Shown piece after piece: positions 1 to 7,969 of a stretch of DNA of 55,817 nt (positions are counted from its first letter, which is position 1; the number at the start of each line of letters is the position of its first letter). The notes under the pieces were generated by a model, which made no database searches, had not been told where the DNA came from, and worked only from the letters and a program-made list of their open reading frames with translations. The DNA is from Eubacteriaceae bacterium (GTDB taxonomy: Bacteria; Bacillota; Clostridia; Lachnospirales; Lachnospiraceae), in assembly GCA_902362875.1 (NCBI GenBank), contig CABIYF010000020.1:1-55817 (forward strand), given 5' to 3'. A program made the position numbers and the translations under genes.

Positions 1-35
1 ACTTGATAGATGAAAAGGAAAATCAATAAAAACAT

Positions 36-191
36 AGCGACTATGCGACTTTTAGTCGCTAACACGACGAAGTCGTGAATAATTAAGGATAAATACTATT
101 TTTATAAAATTTGTCCCAAAAGCAAAAGCTGTAACCTACATCTGTCCATGTAAGTGACAACTTTTAGTGAATTATAACATCGCTTTTAGTG
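36..191. repeat. Hairpins and CTTTTAGT repeats upstream of the XRE remnant
   Basis: No gene is visible in 1-210. The stretch holds a hairpin at 36-60 (AGCGACTA / TAGTCGCT) and another at 63-77 (CACGAC-GAA-GTCGTG). The octamer CTTTTAGT recurs at about 49-56, 161-168 and 183-190, the last two just ahead of the truncated regulator. Such spaced repeats are typical repressor operators, so this may be the remnant control region of the XRE gene that follows. That is inference. Confidence 0.4.
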
Positions 192-210
192 TTTTATTCT
201 AACTCCCATT

Positions 211-405
211 GTGTCTGGATATGAAACTGGAGAACGTACACCTTCTGCAGAAAAACTTCTGGCTTTGTCATCTCTGTATCATTGTTCCACAGACTACTTG
301 CTTGGAAGAACATCTGAGAACCCTGAAACGATCATCCCTGTTGATCATTTAAATTCTGACCAGATTAATGCTTTACTGCATCTGATTTCGTCTATGAACT
401 CTTGA
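211..405 (+). pseudogene. 5'-truncated XRE-family HTH regulator
   Basis: The 64 residues match only the second half of a Cro/CI helix-turn-helix domain: VSGYETGERTPSAEKLL followed by the typical YLLGR end. Such proteins normally have about 20-25 more residues in front, carrying the first helices. Reading upstream in frame gives a stop at 187-189 and no HTH start, and the GTG at 211 has no good ribosome binding site. The gene is therefore probably a remnant, perhaps of an earlier mobile element at the same locus. A short regulator lacking the first helices is possible but unlikely. Confidence 0.6.
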
Positions 406-620
406 TTTATATAAGGGAATTTGCCACCATACATAAATGGTATTCTTTTTCTGAACTCTGCCCTTCTATAATTTCAACTCCTTTATAGCTACACAACTGC
501 TTAATAATATCCCTTATATCCGCTTTGTATTGATTGTAAATTACCTTTCCTTTCTACAATACATCCTGAACAACTTTATTGTAAACCGAAAGGTAATTTT
601 TTTGTATAACAACCGACGCG

Positions 621-697
621 CACCCGCATAGCGGGTGGTTTAATGCTGAATGGAATTCCATTTTTCGGAGCTGCGAAAAACTCCATTCCATTCAGCA
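621..697. repeat. Compound palindromic intergenic repeat
   Basis: A perfect hairpin CACCCGC-ATA-GCGGGTG lies at 621-637. It is followed by an inverted repeat at 644-697 whose arms begin TGCTGAATGGAAT and end ATTCCATTCAGCA. It resembles the structured intergenic repeats that occur in many copies in Lachnospiraceae genomes (recalled, not searched). The rest of 406-620 shows nothing I can name. Confidence 0.55.
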
Positions 698-713
698 GGC
701 TAAAGCCCATAAC

Positions 714-746
714 AAAAAAAGACCCAGAAAGTAAACTTTCTGAGTC
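714..746 (-). terminator. Displaced native tuf terminator
   Basis: Read on the minus strand this is an 11-bp stem (GACTCAGAAAG / CTTTCTGGGTC, one G-T pair) with a TTTA loop, followed by seven T residues. It lies about 35 bases beyond the 17-codon tuf 3'-end copy at 782-836, on the correct strand. It is best read as the original tuf terminator, now separated from tuf by the inserted element. Confidence 0.85.
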
Positions 747-781
747 TTTGAAAATTATCATATTCAATCGTAGAAGTAAGA

Positions 782-836
782 ATTACTCGATGATTGTAGC
801 AACTCTTCCTGATCCTACTGTACGTCCACCTTCACG
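782..836. repeat. attL: 55-bp tuf 3'-end direct repeat
   Basis: This matches 15026-15080 at 52 of 55 positions (constant offset 14244). Read on the minus strand it encodes [17 protein letters not shown] and a stop, identical to the EF-Tu C-terminus. The three mismatches (804, 806, 819) are all silent: Arg AGA versus CGT and Thr ACA versus ACT. Similarity ends abruptly at both sides. This is the left boundary of the integrated element. Confidence 0.95.
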
Positions 837-962
837 ATATCAGACCGGTGTATTGCGATGTGTAAATGGTGATTTTTCGTGTGATTTGTGGTGGAAAATC
901 CGGATTTTCCATTGTGTCCGTGTGGTTTTTGGCGATTTTGTTATCATGGTGTTATCACTGAC
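837..962. other. Left element end with candidate integrase arm sites
   Basis: No gene is seen. An 18-bp perfect palindrome (GGAAAATCCGGATTTTCC) lies at 893-910. Two copies of GTTATCA occur at 940-946 and 951-957, and the same heptamer recurs at the right end (14814-14820, 14845-14851). Short direct repeats near both ends are the usual layout of arm-type sites for tyrosine integrases; the assignment is inference. Confidence 0.45.
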
Positions 963-1790
963 TTATCTTTTATAAACGACAATTCCCTTATTATTAAATT
1001 TTCTTATTCCATCCCTTTCTTGCTGGAAAACTCTTACTTCATTAAAATTATCTCTTCCTCCAAGTTTAAAAGCACTGCTGGCAATATTCTTTGTATTTAA
1101 TGGATTAGTTGTGGCATAAACATTTACTTTTTTTATATTATTATTTAAGCTCCTGACTTCATTAACAACGCACCTTACTAATTCAGGACTATCATATCTG
1201 TTAACATCATTAGTATTATTACGCGATATTAATAATGTCGGTATATTTTTCTTTATTTCCGGTAATTGGCTCAATGAAAGAGGATATGTATCAGAAATCA
1301 TTACATTCACTTCATCTGTTTCATGCGAAAAATTTGATTTACTTACTGAAATGGTATCATTTTCTTTTTTATCAAACTCTCCGCAATTATATTTATCGAA
1401 CGTATCATTCAGCACCAGTTTAAATTGCATATATATCGGCACCTGAATAAGGTTACATTCCGAGTACCCCAATATCTTTGAACATATCCGATACCACCCA
1501 TATCTGTACTGTTTATAATAGTTTCCTCTATTAAACATATATGTTTTATTCCACTTTCTAATTATAAACAATACTACTATTAAAAAGAAAACACCAATTG
1601 CCCAATCTCCACCTTTCCAGGCAAAGTAAAAAATATAATCACATATTTTTTGTGACGCTTCCAGCTTAGGCGGGGTCTTTATTAACTCTGTAATTTTAAA
1701 TATTCTCGGAGCAAAGAACACACCAACAAGCAACAGAAGTTGTAATATTGGTCTGATATTATTTTTTATCCTTTCATAAATTGATTTCAT
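963..1790 (-). CDS. CBASS effector, 2TM membrane protein
   Basis: This is the last gene of the CBASS operon. Its ATG overlaps the end of cap3 by 17 bases and has a GAGGT site 8 bases upstream. Two hydrophobic segments at about residues 14-30 and 63-79 should insert in the membrane. The soluble C-terminal part (about 110-275) alternates strand and helix, with stretches such as VNVMISDTYPLS, PTLLISR and KVNVYATTNP. Two-TM effectors of CBASS are thought to disrupt the membrane when a sensor domain binds the cyclic nucleotide. I do not recognise the sensor: it is not obviously a STING, TIR or patatin domain; a divergent SAVED-like or novel fold is possible. The effector role rests on operon position and topology. 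Confidence 0.7.
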   Translation of the reverse strand: MKSIYERIKNNIRPILQLLLLVGVFFAPRIFKITELIKTPPKLEASQKICDYIFYFAWKGGDWAIGVFFLIVVLFIIRKWNKTYMFNRGNYYKQYRYGWYRICSKILGYSECNLIQVPIYMQFKLVLNDTFDKYNCGEFDKKENDTISVSKSNFSHETDEVNVMISDTYPLSLSQLPEIKKNIPTLLISRNNTNDVNRYDSPELVRCVVNEVRSLNNNIKKVNVYATTNPLNTKNIASSAFKLGGRDNFNEVRVFQQERDGIRKFNNKGIVVYKR

Positions 1791-2259
1791 TCCATTTTAC
1801 CTCACATATTTTTTTCGGGCAAAGCTTTCCTTTTTGCATTCTCCATATGCTGAATGCTTTACGTCCGGCAATGATATGATATTGTACCCCTTTAGGATCT
1901 TCTTTACCAATACGTTTCCAATTTTTTAAATCTATAATTGAATAATGTGGTATATCTTCCGGATGTGTATGCCATTCCCCCCAATATGCATACACACCAT
2001 TATTTTCATTATACAATTTTTCAAAATATTTTAAATGCCCTTCATCTTTTCTGGTATATCTGGTTCTGGTACATATATCATTTTTTAATGGTTTAGATAT
2101 ATACTCAAGAATTATATTTTCATTATTCAGATTTTCCCGTCCGACTATAATTCCACCTTTCTCTGGATCATAATCATTCTTCTGGATCTGATTATATATT
2201 TCTTCCAATATTTGATCGCATATCTTTATTTTTCTGTTTTTACTTTCCGTTACAATCAT
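1774..2259 (-). CDS. cap3: Cap3, JAMM/MPN deconjugating protease of CBASS
   Basis: The 161-residue protein carries a textbook JAMM metalloprotease signature: H97-x-H99, seven residues, then S107-x-x-D110, with E42 after the GGIIVG strand as probable catalytic glutamate. Cap3 proteins cut the bond between the CD-NTase C-terminus and its conjugation target, opposing Cap2. The ATG at 2259 is preferred over the upstream in-frame start at 2271, and lies inside the last codons of cap2. The 20-base overlap without a strong ribosome binding site suggests translational coupling. Confidence 0.9.
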   Translation of the reverse strand: MIVTESKNRKIKICDQILEEIYNQIQKNDYDPEKGGIIVGRENLNNENIILEYISKPLKNDICTRTRYTRKDEGHLKYFEKLYNENNGVYAYWGEWHTHPEDIPHYSIIDLKNWKRIGKEDPKGVQYHIIAGRKAFSIWRMQKGKLCPKKICEVKWNEINL

Positions 2260-3985
2260 TACATACACCACAATTAATATTTACAAATTGCTTACCAGTC
2301 AATATTTTAATCTGTTCCTGTTGTCGCAAATATCGGCCAGATGTTTCCAGATTATGTTTTTCCAGATAGTCACTATCTCCTTTTAAAGATATCAGTAAAT
2401 TGTCATCGAGGTTTTCTTCAAAAATATTTTTGACCATCTTTAAACAAAGTAACATTGTTTTTAGTGAAACCAAATTTCCATATGGCACGTAAGTCTTTCC
2501 ACACCCTCCCGCACTTTCCGTTATAATCTGTCCCCTCATGCAGTACGATGTTTTGTCATATAGTTCTCCTGTTTCTTCATCCCGGTCAAAAAAACACTCA
2601 TAACATCCACAATTTCCATATTTTATATATGCAGCATGATTTCCAATACCATATACTTCATTCCACAAATAAACAACCGGCACTTTGATTTTGTTATTTT
2701 GTATCCATGAATTAATCCAACGATTTAAATTATGATTTCCTGCCGCTGAGATAATCAGATTATAGTCTTCAAAATTAATATCTTCTTCTGTAATTGCATC
2801 TTCAATTCTTTCCGCCAACGTCGTTATCTTTACTTCCGGAATATTTTTTTGTATATATGTGTTCAAAGCTTCGCACTTGTAACGATTAACATATTCCATT
2901 CCCAACACATGCCTGAATATATTTTCTTCCGTCAACTTCTCATAATCAACAATAGTAAGATCCTCATATCCTGCTTTTGCGAGCTCGCATATAACATGTC
3001 CACCAATCGAACCGCAGCCTATTATAAGTATTCTGTTTTTATAGTTTTCGCTGTCCTGTTCTGTTACACGCTTCATCAAAAACTTTTTATCAGCTCTTTC
3101 CATAAGCAACGGCTGCAGTTCTTCTACTTTTTCCAGAGAAGTCTCTTTTAACATGCCACCTTTTATATACATTCCTACAAGATGTGTCTGTCCTGATGGC
3201 TGATGAATTTCAAACACAACAATTCTATCTTGTCGAGAACGTGGCATAATTGAAGCAAGTTCTCCCTCCGGCACAAAATGTAAAAGAGCATTCAAATAAT
3301 CTATCGACAGTTTTTTTCTTATGTCCGGTGGAAAAATATATTTTTCAGAATATATTACAAAATATGCTATATTCATGACCGGCGTTTTTTCCAGATTCCA
3401 ACGTTTTAAACTTTCAACATTTTCTCCAATATAAATTGGTGCTTTTTTGCATCTCTTTATATACTCTATCTGTCTTTCTTTTTTCCTTTTGGAACTTTTT
3501 TTAATGCCCCCTTTTACGATACGATTTTTTCTATCTGTTTCCACTGCCAAATGTGCAATTCTGCAATCTTTCAGTTGAGCCCAGTATAATTCAAATTCAT
3601 TTATAAAATCGTTTTTATTTTCTCCAGAAAAACCTTGTTTCAAAATTGTCTGTGCACGCAATAATGATTGCATCATAATTCCAGGTAAATTCTGATCTAT
3701 CAAAATACCTTCCGTTTCAAACAAACACAGTTTTCCTTTATTATCTATATGCGGCATATAAACAAGTTCATTATAATCTGCAACATATATATCCACTAAA
3801 TCTCTATACCATTTTTCCGGAACTGCTATATATACAACAAACGATTCTCTTTCATTTATTACCAGTTCTCCCTGCAAAACTGTCTGATAGACATTTTCAA
3901 ATAATTTAGCCTCTTTTATAATGCTTACATTTTTTATAACATCACTTTCCTGTAAGATTCGTTTGAGTTCTTCTGGTGAAAACAT
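2240..3985 (-). CDS. cap2: Cap2, E2-E1 fused ubiquitin-like conjugation enzyme
   Basis: The 581 residues contain an N-terminal E2-like domain (about 1-150; MPHIDNKGKLCLFE puts the candidate catalytic cysteine at C87) and a C-terminal ThiF/E1 adenylation domain (about 300-560; nucleotide-binding GCGSIGGH at 323-330). The likely E1 cysteine is C495 in AGGCGKTYVPYG. In type II CBASS this enzyme primes the CD-NTase by conjugating its C-terminus. Extra cysteines (C459, C461, C464 and, at the very end, C572, C575, C578) may bind zinc. It starts one base after the cdn stop codon. The full-length E1+E2 form marks the long type II system. Confidence 0.92.
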   Translation of the reverse strand: MFSPEELKRILQESDVIKNVSIIKEAKLFENVYQTVLQGELVINERESFVVYIAVPEKWYRDLVDIYVADYNELVYMPHIDNKGKLCLFETEGILIDQNLPGIMMQSLLRAQTILKQGFSGENKNDFINEFELYWAQLKDCRIAHLAVETDRKNRIVKGGIKKSSKRKKERQIEYIKRCKKAPIYIGENVESLKRWNLEKTPVMNIAYFVIYSEKYIFPPDIRKKLSIDYLNALLHFVPEGELASIMPRSRQDRIVVFEIHQPSGQTHLVGMYIKGGMLKETSLEKVEELQPLLMERADKKFLMKRVTEQDSENYKNRILIIGCGSIGGHVICELAKAGYEDLTIVDYEKLTEENIFRHVLGMEYVNRYKCEALNTYIQKNIPEVKITTLAERIEDAITEEDINFEDYNLIISAAGNHNLNRWINSWIQNNKIKVPVVYLWNEVYGIGNHAAYIKYGNCGCYECFFDRDEETGELYDKTSYCMRGQIITESAGGCGKTYVPYGNLVSLKTMLLCLKMVKNIFEENLDDNLLISLKGDSDYLEKHNLETSGRYLRQQEQIKILTGKQFVNINCGVCNDCNGK

Positions 3986-3986
3986 C

Positions 3987-5048
3987 TTAATCTACTCCTG
4001 ATGCACTTGTTGAAGGTATAAAATTCATTTGTTTTTTGGCTGCATTTTTCTTTTCCGGAATCGGGAAATCATCTCCAAAAATTTTACTCAGCATCTTACA
4101 CTGTTCCACTTCATCTGTTTCACTTTTTACAGCTTCCAGATCATCAACCAAATCATCAATCTTTTCTTTAAAATCTGTCATATAATTATCTGACATCTTT
4201 CTGAAGAGATTAACATCGGATTCAAAGTTCAATGAAGAAGGCAAATTGTATTCTATAGTATATATTAATCGTCCATTTTCACTCACTTCTTTAAACACAA
4301 ACAGCTTTTGAATTTCTTTTGCAAAACTAATCACAGCCTGTAAATCATCATAACAATATTTTTCTTCCATATAATCATATTTTTTTGAAGCTTCAAAATG
4401 ATCTACAGCAATTAACGTAATTGCTATGCTTGGTGGTTCTGCATTTCCCGAACTACTGAATTTCTTATTTTTCCAACGTTTTATATATCTTACTACTCTG
4501 CGAAATTGTTCGCGATCTTCTTTGTTATCATCACCTTTATATTTATCATTAACATATTCTACAAGCCCGACCGGATCAGATTTCTCCCAGCATGTTTCTT
4601 CTGAATCCCTGTTTTTTCCACGTGCAAGATATAACTGACTGTCAGAATCATCTTTGTCTTCATAAACGTAAGTAACTAAATCCACATGATATGCAGCTTC
4701 GCCATCTTTCTTGTATGTTACTGTCACACATGGTTTTTTTATTTTTGCGCCATACTCAGTATGATTTTTTAACAGATCTCTTATTTTCTCTTTCAGGTCC
4801 ATTGGTTCATAATCATCACGATTAACATGAAAACGTAAACCTACATCTATATCATATTCTTTATCCAGTGGTTCAACCCCCAGATGCATACTATAACTTC
4901 CCTGATTGTACTCATCAAATGCAGGCATATCGTCATCATTTCTTAATATACCTAATAAAATATCTCTTTTTTCTTTCAGTTCACTTTTAACGTCATAATC
5001 CATTTTTATTACTTTGTTAAATTCTTTAAAATATGTCTGCAAACTCAT
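3987..5048 (-). CDS. cdn: CD-NTase, cyclic oligonucleotide synthase of CBASS
   Basis: First gene of the CBASS operon, 353 residues. The nucleotidyltransferase core shows GS (G50-S51), the paired acidic residues D66-I-D68 in YDIDVG and the third acidic residue D123 in YHVDLVTY, so the active site is intact. CD-NTases make cyclic di- or trinucleotides on phage infection and so switch on the effector. The product cannot be read from sequence. The C-terminus is SASGVD; Cap2 partners usually end in a small residue such as Gly or Ala, so two residues after Gly351 is slightly unusual. The start has AAGGAAGGAG about 9 bases upstream. Confidence 0.92.
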   Translation of the reverse strand: MSLQTYFKEFNKVIKMDYDVKSELKEKRDILLGILRNDDDMPAFDEYNQGSYSMHLGVEPLDKEYDIDVGLRFHVNRDDYEPMDLKEKIRDLLKNHTEYGAKIKKPCVTVTYKKDGEAAYHVDLVTYVYEDKDDSDSQLYLARGKNRDSEETCWEKSDPVGLVEYVNDKYKGDDNKEDREQFRRVVRYIKRWKNKKFSSSGNAEPPSIAITLIAVDHFEASKKYDYMEEKYCYDDLQAVISFAKEIQKLFVFKEVSENGRLIYTIEYNLPSSLNFESDVNLFRKMSDNYMTDFKEKIDDLVDDLEAVKSETDEVEQCKMLSKIFGDDFPIPEKKNAAKKQMNFIPSTSASGVD

Positions 5049-5064
5049 TTTCCGCGCTCCTTCC

Positions 5065-5128
5065 TTAGCACTCTCTTTTGTTGAGTGCTGATAATTATCA
5101 GTATATCATTCTTTTCCGATTAAAACAA
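5065..5128 (-). promoter_or_regulatory. CBASS promoter with CIRCE (HrcA operator)
   Basis: On the minus strand a -35 TTGTTT (5128-5123), 17-base spacer and -10 TATACT (5105-5100) precede the CD-NTase gene. From about +9 after the -10 lies TCAGCACTC-N9-GAGTGCTAA (5091-5065), which fits the CIRCE consensus TTAGCACTC-N9-GAGTGCTAA at 17 of 18 positions with the exact nine-base spacer. The ribosome binding site follows directly. In Firmicutes CIRCE is bound by HrcA, the repressor of groE and dnaK, usually at the transcription start as here. HrcA control of this operon is inferred from the site. Confidence 0.85.
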
Positions 5129-5154
5129 GTTACACTAATCACTGAAATTTTTTT

Positions 5155-5604
5155 TCAAATCTCCAAGCTATATTGTTCATTCTGCAAATAATCCTCCAGT
5201 TGATGCAATTTATCTTCTCGGAATTCTTCATCTTTTTTCATTTTCTTTATTGTGCATTCCCACACAATTACTACTTTGACTTTTTTACGCATCAATTCTT
5301 TTCGAACATATTCATCCCTCTTTATATTTGCGTCAAACTTTTTCTGCCAGAATTCTACCCTTGATTTTGGCATGTAAGCATATTTGCATCCCTCGTGCCT
5401 GTGCCAGAAACACCCATGTACAAAAATTGCTGTATTGTATTTTCTCATGTATATATCCGGATGCCCCGGCACACTTTTTGAATTCACGCCATATCTGTAA
5501 CCTCTGGCAAACAATAATTTTCTCAGATATATTTCCGGCTTCGTATTCTTGGAATGTATCGCTGCCATATTTTTGCTACGTTCTTCTGGACTCTTGATGT
5601 CCAT
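5155..5604 (-). CDS. vsr: Vsr, very-short-patch mismatch repair endonuclease
   Basis: The 149 residues match Vsr over the full length: SPEERSKNMAAIHSKNTKPE at the start, the metal-binding GHPDIYM with D50, and VHGCFWHRHEGC with the residues that wedge and bind zinc. Vsr nicks 5' of the T in T:G mismatches that arise when 5-methylcytosine in CCWGG deaminates. It is the last gene of the restriction operon, two bases after the endonuclease stop, which fits its role of repairing damage caused by the neighbouring methyltransferase. Confidence 0.95.
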   Translation of the reverse strand: MDIKSPEERSKNMAAIHSKNTKPEIYLRKLLFARGYRYGVNSKSVPGHPDIYMRKYNTAIFVHGCFWHRHEGCKYAYMPKSRVEFWQKKFDANIKRDEYVRKELMRKKVKVVIVWECTIKKMKKDEEFREDKLHQLEDYLQNEQYSLEI

Positions 5605-5605
5605 A

Positions 5606-6778
5606 TTATCCCTCGATTTCCTGTATATACTTCACAAAACGTGCAATGGTCCAGATTCTGTCCCGTCTGTCTTTCGGATAAGATACAATATATGGTTCCG
5701 GAACTACTAATACTACATTTTCAGCCTGCATCTCATCCATCTGTGCTCCTGAGATTCCCTGTTGTAACGTACAAAGATATTTGGGTGAATCTTTTAATCT
5801 GTTCGCCTCATTCAAGACCTGTCTCCAACGATCTTTACATGTAGTTTTAGCTGCAAGCGTTACCAGTTTCTGAATATCAAAACTGCTGTTATGGTATGCC
5901 TCTCCTGAAGGAAATATAAAATCTGGTTTCTTGTTTCCTTCTGTCACCGCCTGAGCTGAATACTGAATGGCATTTCCATCAAATATCGCAGCAAGATGAT
6001 GTTCAAGACTTTTTCCTGCTCTGCTCTTTCTTCTGTTCAAGACCATATTTGCAACTTTTACAAATTCATCCACATCTGAAAATCCCTTAGTTATAATGTC
6101 TCCATACCTTGCATACTCCAGAGCACGAAACAGCGTATACTCCATATTAGTCCAGTCAATTATTTTCCTGTCCGGATTTGTCTGTATATATTCAATATGA
6201 TCATAAGCTCTGTCCTGTATATATCTTGCAGTAGCTGACATTTCTTCTGACGTTGGAAAATCCACCTCAAGATTTGCTATAAATTCCTGAATTGCTATTT
6301 GTTCCTGTGCTTCTGCCCGGACATTTTCAACATTTATCAAACTGTTTGTTTCTGTCGGACTGATGCCAAACGCATTAAGAAATTCCTCAATTTCCTCTTC
6401 TGTATCCAAGAAATATCCACTGTAGTTTTCTTCTGCCTGTTTTGTAAAAACAAACAACGAACCTGTCTGATTTATATGCAGGAACGGAAATCCTCGTCCA
6501 AATCTTGTTATTCTAAGTTCGTTTTTACTTGCATAATAAGTAAAACAGCTTTCCGTTTCAAAATCATTCTGCCATTTTATTTTTACAGTCCTTTTAGGTA
6601 TTCCCTCCTGTTCAAGCTGTTCTCTGGAGAACAACATTTCCATCGCAGTTTTTGAAATCAGGATTCCCGACTGATGAGCACCGGTCGCACCTGTATCATT
6701 TGCCGAAAGAAATTTGCAAAAGCTTTTTTCACTGTTTAACACTGATGTTATCGCAATTTCCGCATAGCCTACTGACAT
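5606..6778 (-). CDS. EcoRII-like type II restriction endonuclease
   Basis: The 390-residue protein follows EcoRII along its length: LSANDTGATGAHQ and ITRFGRG in the N-terminal effector domain, then VDEFVKVAN-x-VLNRRKSRAGKSLEHHL, TEGNKKPDFIFPS and TTCKDRWRQVLNEA in the catalytic domain. The EcoRII active-site residues known to me (D299, Y308, K324, R330) all appear at a constant offset of 13 (D286, Y295, K311, R317), so it should be active. Cleavage at CCWGG is expected from family membership. EcoRII needs two or more sites because the N-terminal domain gates the catalytic dimer. The ATG abuts the methyltransferase stop codon. Confidence 0.93.
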   Translation of the reverse strand: MSVGYAEIAITSVLNSEKSFCKFLSANDTGATGAHQSGILISKTAMEMLFSREQLEQEGIPKRTVKIKWQNDFETESCFTYYASKNELRITRFGRGFPFLHINQTGSLFVFTKQAEENYSGYFLDTEEEIEEFLNAFGISPTETNSLINVENVRAEAQEQIAIQEFIANLEVDFPTSEEMSATARYIQDRAYDHIEYIQTNPDRKIIDWTNMEYTLFRALEYARYGDIITKGFSDVDEFVKVANMVLNRRKSRAGKSLEHHLAAIFDGNAIQYSAQAVTEGNKKPDFIFPSGEAYHNSSFDIQKLVTLAAKTTCKDRWRQVLNEANRLKDSPKYLCTLQQGISGAQMDEMQAENVVLVVPEPYIVSYPKDRRDRIWTIARFVKYIQEIEG

Positions 6779-7927
6779 TTAAATCACCTTCCTCTGTATA
6801 TCCTGTTCTTTCTCATTATCCATTGTTTCAATGTTGTTAACTATCAGTTTTGCAACTTCTCCCATTAATGGAACGACTACAGAGTTTCCAAATTGCTTAT
6901 ATGCCTGTGTATCCGAAACAGGAATCTTAAATGTATCCGGGAATCCCTGCAATCTTGCACATTCTCTCGGAGTCAACCTTCTCGGATTCTTTCCTTCCTG
7001 TGCAATAAGCACTTCCGATCCATCTTTGTAATACCTAGCACTCAATGTCCGGGACACTCCATCCAAAGGTGCTATTCCATATCCAAACCCATTACCGGCT
7101 GCCCGATGCTTTGCTGCGTAATTCTGCAGATATGTCCACAATTTATCAGACAATGTGTATTTATCTGCAACCTCTTCATCAAGAATATCTCTCATAACAG
7201 GTTTTGGAACATGTGGTGTAAGATTAAACTCAAAATCAATTTTATCTCCATAGCGTTCTCTGTCAAATCCTACAATTAATATTCTCTCTCTGTGCTGAGG
7301 AACATAATTCTGTCCATCCAGAACTTTATAGAAAATTTCATAGTCCAACTCTTCCAGTGACTCTCTGATTACCTGAAAAGTTCTTCCTTTATCATGGCTG
7401 CATAAATTTTTAACATTTTCAAGCATAAATGCTTTTGGTCTTTTTTCTTTCAATATCCTGCAGACATCAAAAAACAATGTGCCCTGTGTTTTATCCTCAA
7501 ATCCAGTAGCTCTTCCCATACTGTTTTTCTTTGATACCCCGGCTATTGAAAAAGGCTGACACGGAAATCCGGCAACCAGAATGTCATGATCCGGAATATC
7601 TGCAGCATTAACTTTTGTAATATCCCCTTCCGGCTGTTCTCCAAAATTTGCGAAATAGGTCTGCTGACTGTACTTGTTCCATTCACTCGAATAAACACAT
7701 TGACCGCCGGCCCGGTCAAATGCAATACGCATACCACCAATCCCGGCAAAAAGATCAATAAATGTAAATTTTTTCTCTTTTCCTGTATTCTTCTTCTTTT
7801 TTACATCACTCATATAATATGCTACTGCTTCTCTAACACAGTCCTGCATACTCAGTTCATTCTTTTCTGAATAAGAATTCAATTCATTATATAACTCATC
7901 GTCTACTCTTATATGTACCTGTCTCAT
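6779..7927 (-). CDS. DNA cytosine-5 methyltransferase with N-terminal RHH domain
   Basis: Residues 54-382 form a complete C5 methyltransferase: FAGIGG (motif I), GFPCQPFS with catalytic C123, ENVKNL, QHRERILIVGF, LTPRECARLQGFP and QFGNSVVVPL. Pairing with an EcoRII-like endonuclease and Vsr predicts CCWGG methylation at the inner C. Residues 1-42 are an added ribbon-helix-helix-like segment (QVHIRVDDELYNEL..., MQDCVREAVAYYM), a DNA-binding fold of MetJ/Arc type. It may let the enzyme repress its own promoter, as M.EcoRII does by other means. The ATG at 7927 has AGGAG 8 bases upstream; GTG and ATG codons just before it are less well placed. Confidence 0.94.
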   Translation of the reverse strand: MRQVHIRVDDELYNELNSYSEKNELSMQDCVREAVAYYMSDVKKKKNTGKEKKFTFIDLFAGIGGMRIAFDRAGGQCVYSSEWNKYSQQTYFANFGEQPEGDITKVNAADIPDHDILVAGFPCQPFSIAGVSKKNSMGRATGFEDKTQGTLFFDVCRILKEKRPKAFMLENVKNLCSHDKGRTFQVIRESLEELDYEIFYKVLDGQNYVPQHRERILIVGFDRERYGDKIDFEFNLTPHVPKPVMRDILDEEVADKYTLSDKLWTYLQNYAAKHRAAGNGFGYGIAPLDGVSRTLSARYYKDGSEVLIAQEGKNPRRLTPRECARLQGFPDTFKIPVSDTQAYKQFGNSVVVPLMGEVAKLIVNNIETMDNEKEQDIQRKVI

Positions 7928-7969
7928 TCTCATCACTCCTGGGAATATATTTATACCTGTTTTTTCCCT

